The notes beneath the pieces were generated by a model. The model was not told where the DNA came from, did no database searches, and was given only the letters and a program-made list of their open reading frames with translations. DNA of 64,000 bases from Lates calcarifer (lineage: Eukaryota; Chordata; Actinopteri; Centropomidae): assembly GCF_001640805.2 (NCBI RefSeq), contig NC_066850.1, positions 12,587,329 through 12,651,328 on the forward strand. Reading direction: 5' to 3'. The translations under genes were made by a program, and so were the position numbers. How positions within the stretch are numbered: the stretch's first letter is position 1; the number at the start of each line of letters is the position of its first letter. Positions 62,537 to 64,000 of this stretch are shown here, piece by piece.

Positions 62537-64000
62537 GTGAGTCCACATCTACCGCCTTATTAACGTTACTGTTGTTGTTATTTTTCTCCGGTAAGTTAAT
62601 GGAAGTTCCCAGGGGCGCGCTAGTTAGCTTAGCTGCATGCAAATGCATCATTAAGGCGAATGCGCCCATTATCGGACACGAACCGTCTGTCGCACAGTTT
62701 CTCCCTTCCTTCGACCCCCAGCAGCCACACACCCAGCCTGTCAATGATGGAGTAACTGGATGATATTAAAGCCTCATTTATCCAGGTTACACCCTCAGAT
62801 TCTTGGTCATATGAATGAAATTTGCTAGCTACGGCCGGGTTTTGTGTGGTGGCCGATAATGGAAGCAGGGATTCCGTGCTCATCAGTAATCCTCTAGCAT
62901 GCGAGTAACGGGTATGTATTAGCTACTAGTTTTTGATAGAAAATTACATATTCGTTGTTACTGTAATGGTTCAGTCAGTTGGTTTATTTCTGTGTCTCTC
63001 AACTGGCTGTCACGGCTAACAGAAACGCTCAGGTCTCATATGAATGAAGCTGATGTTATTTGGCTAATGTTAGCTCAGCTGTGTAATTTTAAATGGAGGT
63101 TAGCTCGATGTGGCAACGACACCTTAGCCGACATACAGTGATGAGACGCCACTTTCATGCATCTTTCATGTGAGCAGTGTCACATATCACCCGTTAGCTT
63201 TCCAGCATCAGCCCCCCCACGATGCGTATTAGTTGTTAGCACTGTAGCATCACATATGCTAGCCGCGGTTAATCCAGCCCAAGCAGTCATCTGAAACAGG
63301 TGCACCACTCAGTTACTGCTCTCAAATACAAATCTGCGCTACTTGAGTATTTTTATTTTGTATTATTCTATACTTCTACTCGGCTACATTTCAGAGGCAC
63401 AGCTGGATGACGACCTGGGCAAACCTAGATCCCCAGGGGCCCCCAACACCCCACTCCCCCCATTATCATTTGATTAACTTGCAAATTTGCACCTCTGAAG
63501 TACAATATCAGTTCTGACCAGTCCTCCATCTTGTTGTCTTGTCCTGTAAAAATCTACTCTTAACACCCTCGTTCTTTACATTTATTGTGAAGTTGTGTTT
63601 TGTCAGATTTCTATGTTTCAAATATAAGCACAGAAAACACAGGATAAGTTCATATTAAGAAGGAATTACTGTAGGGTTGCAGTCAACAATTATTTTCATT
63701 ATCAACACATCTGTCAGGTCTTTTCTATAGGGCTGCAACCAACAGATTTTTCCATTATCAAGTAATCTACTCATTATTTAATCAATCAATCAGTTAGTTT
63801 ATATAATGTCAGTAAAATATGTAACCCAGCTTCTCTGAGTCCACTTAGTTTAGTTCCACATTTAGTTATGTCGAACTAAAAGTCCAAAACCCAAAGATAT
63901 TAATTTTACTCTCATTATAAATCAGAGAAAGGCAGAAAATCTGACAGTTGAATAATCCTTTAATTGTTGCAAGCTCAAATTTTCCCCAATACTTGACTTG
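62537..64000. other. Probable first intron of the unidentified gene, with MITE copy
   Basis: No coding sequence. The GGGCCCCCAAC-type repeat appears near 63430. A degraded MITE fills about 63676-63975, with an internal second start (AGGGCTGCAACCAACAGATT at about 63729) and an end at TTTAATTGTTGCAAGCTC, suggesting truncation or nesting. Confidence 0.45.

Overview
This 64 kb window is nuclear DNA from a ray-finned fish, probably a percomorph-type teleost. Five multi-exon protein genes have GT-AG introns and vertebrate-like proteins. The spacers are AT-rich, full of (CA/TG)n tracts, and littered with short interspersed repeats typical of teleost genomes. There are no prokaryotic features, no CRISPR array, and no intact transposase or reverse transcriptase.

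Layout. 1-8213 is a gene-poor flank with microsatellites. 8214-8862 is a tandem pair of short inverted-repeat elements, followed by the probable 3' UTR of mdm2. mdm2 (minus, coding 10774-14584) encodes the p53 ubiquitin ligase. Its upstream non-coding region carries an internal promoter with two near-identical p53-type sites and a TATA box (16643-16834), and a weaker GC-richer candidate first promoter lies near 18.1-18.4 kb. nup107 (minus, 19556-28405) encodes a Y-complex nucleoporin in 27 coding exons. slc35e3 (plus, 30265-32967) is head-to-head with nup107. upf2 (plus, 36985-47583) encodes the nonsense-mediated decay scaffold in 20 coding exons. 47.6-52.9 kb is an intergenic repeat field. 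A proser2/SARG-family gene (minus, 55201-59427) follows, probably with a long 3' UTR. At 62.4-62.54 kb a promoter and leader exon of an unidentified plus-strand gene begin; its body lies outside the window.

The genes are functionally diverse (p53 control, nuclear pore, putative Golgi-type transporter, mRNA surveillance, and a Pro/Ser-rich protein of unknown role). The block is best read as synteny: mdm2, nup107 and slc35e3 are neighbours on human 12q15, while UPF2 and PROSER2 are neighbours on human 10p, so two ancestral blocks meet at about 34.5-35.8 kb.

Main points for a second look: twin p53-type sites in the mdm2 P2 promoter; U12-type intron signatures in both head-to-head genes; a GC-AG intron in upf2; single-base frame disruptions in nup107 and the proser2-like gene, which may be sequence errors or real; a basic alternative C-terminus of UPF2; a 12-arginine run, altered p53 pocket residues and a partly duplicated C-terminal segment in mdm2; and two perfect hairpins in upf2 introns. 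I found no clearly new multi-gene system.
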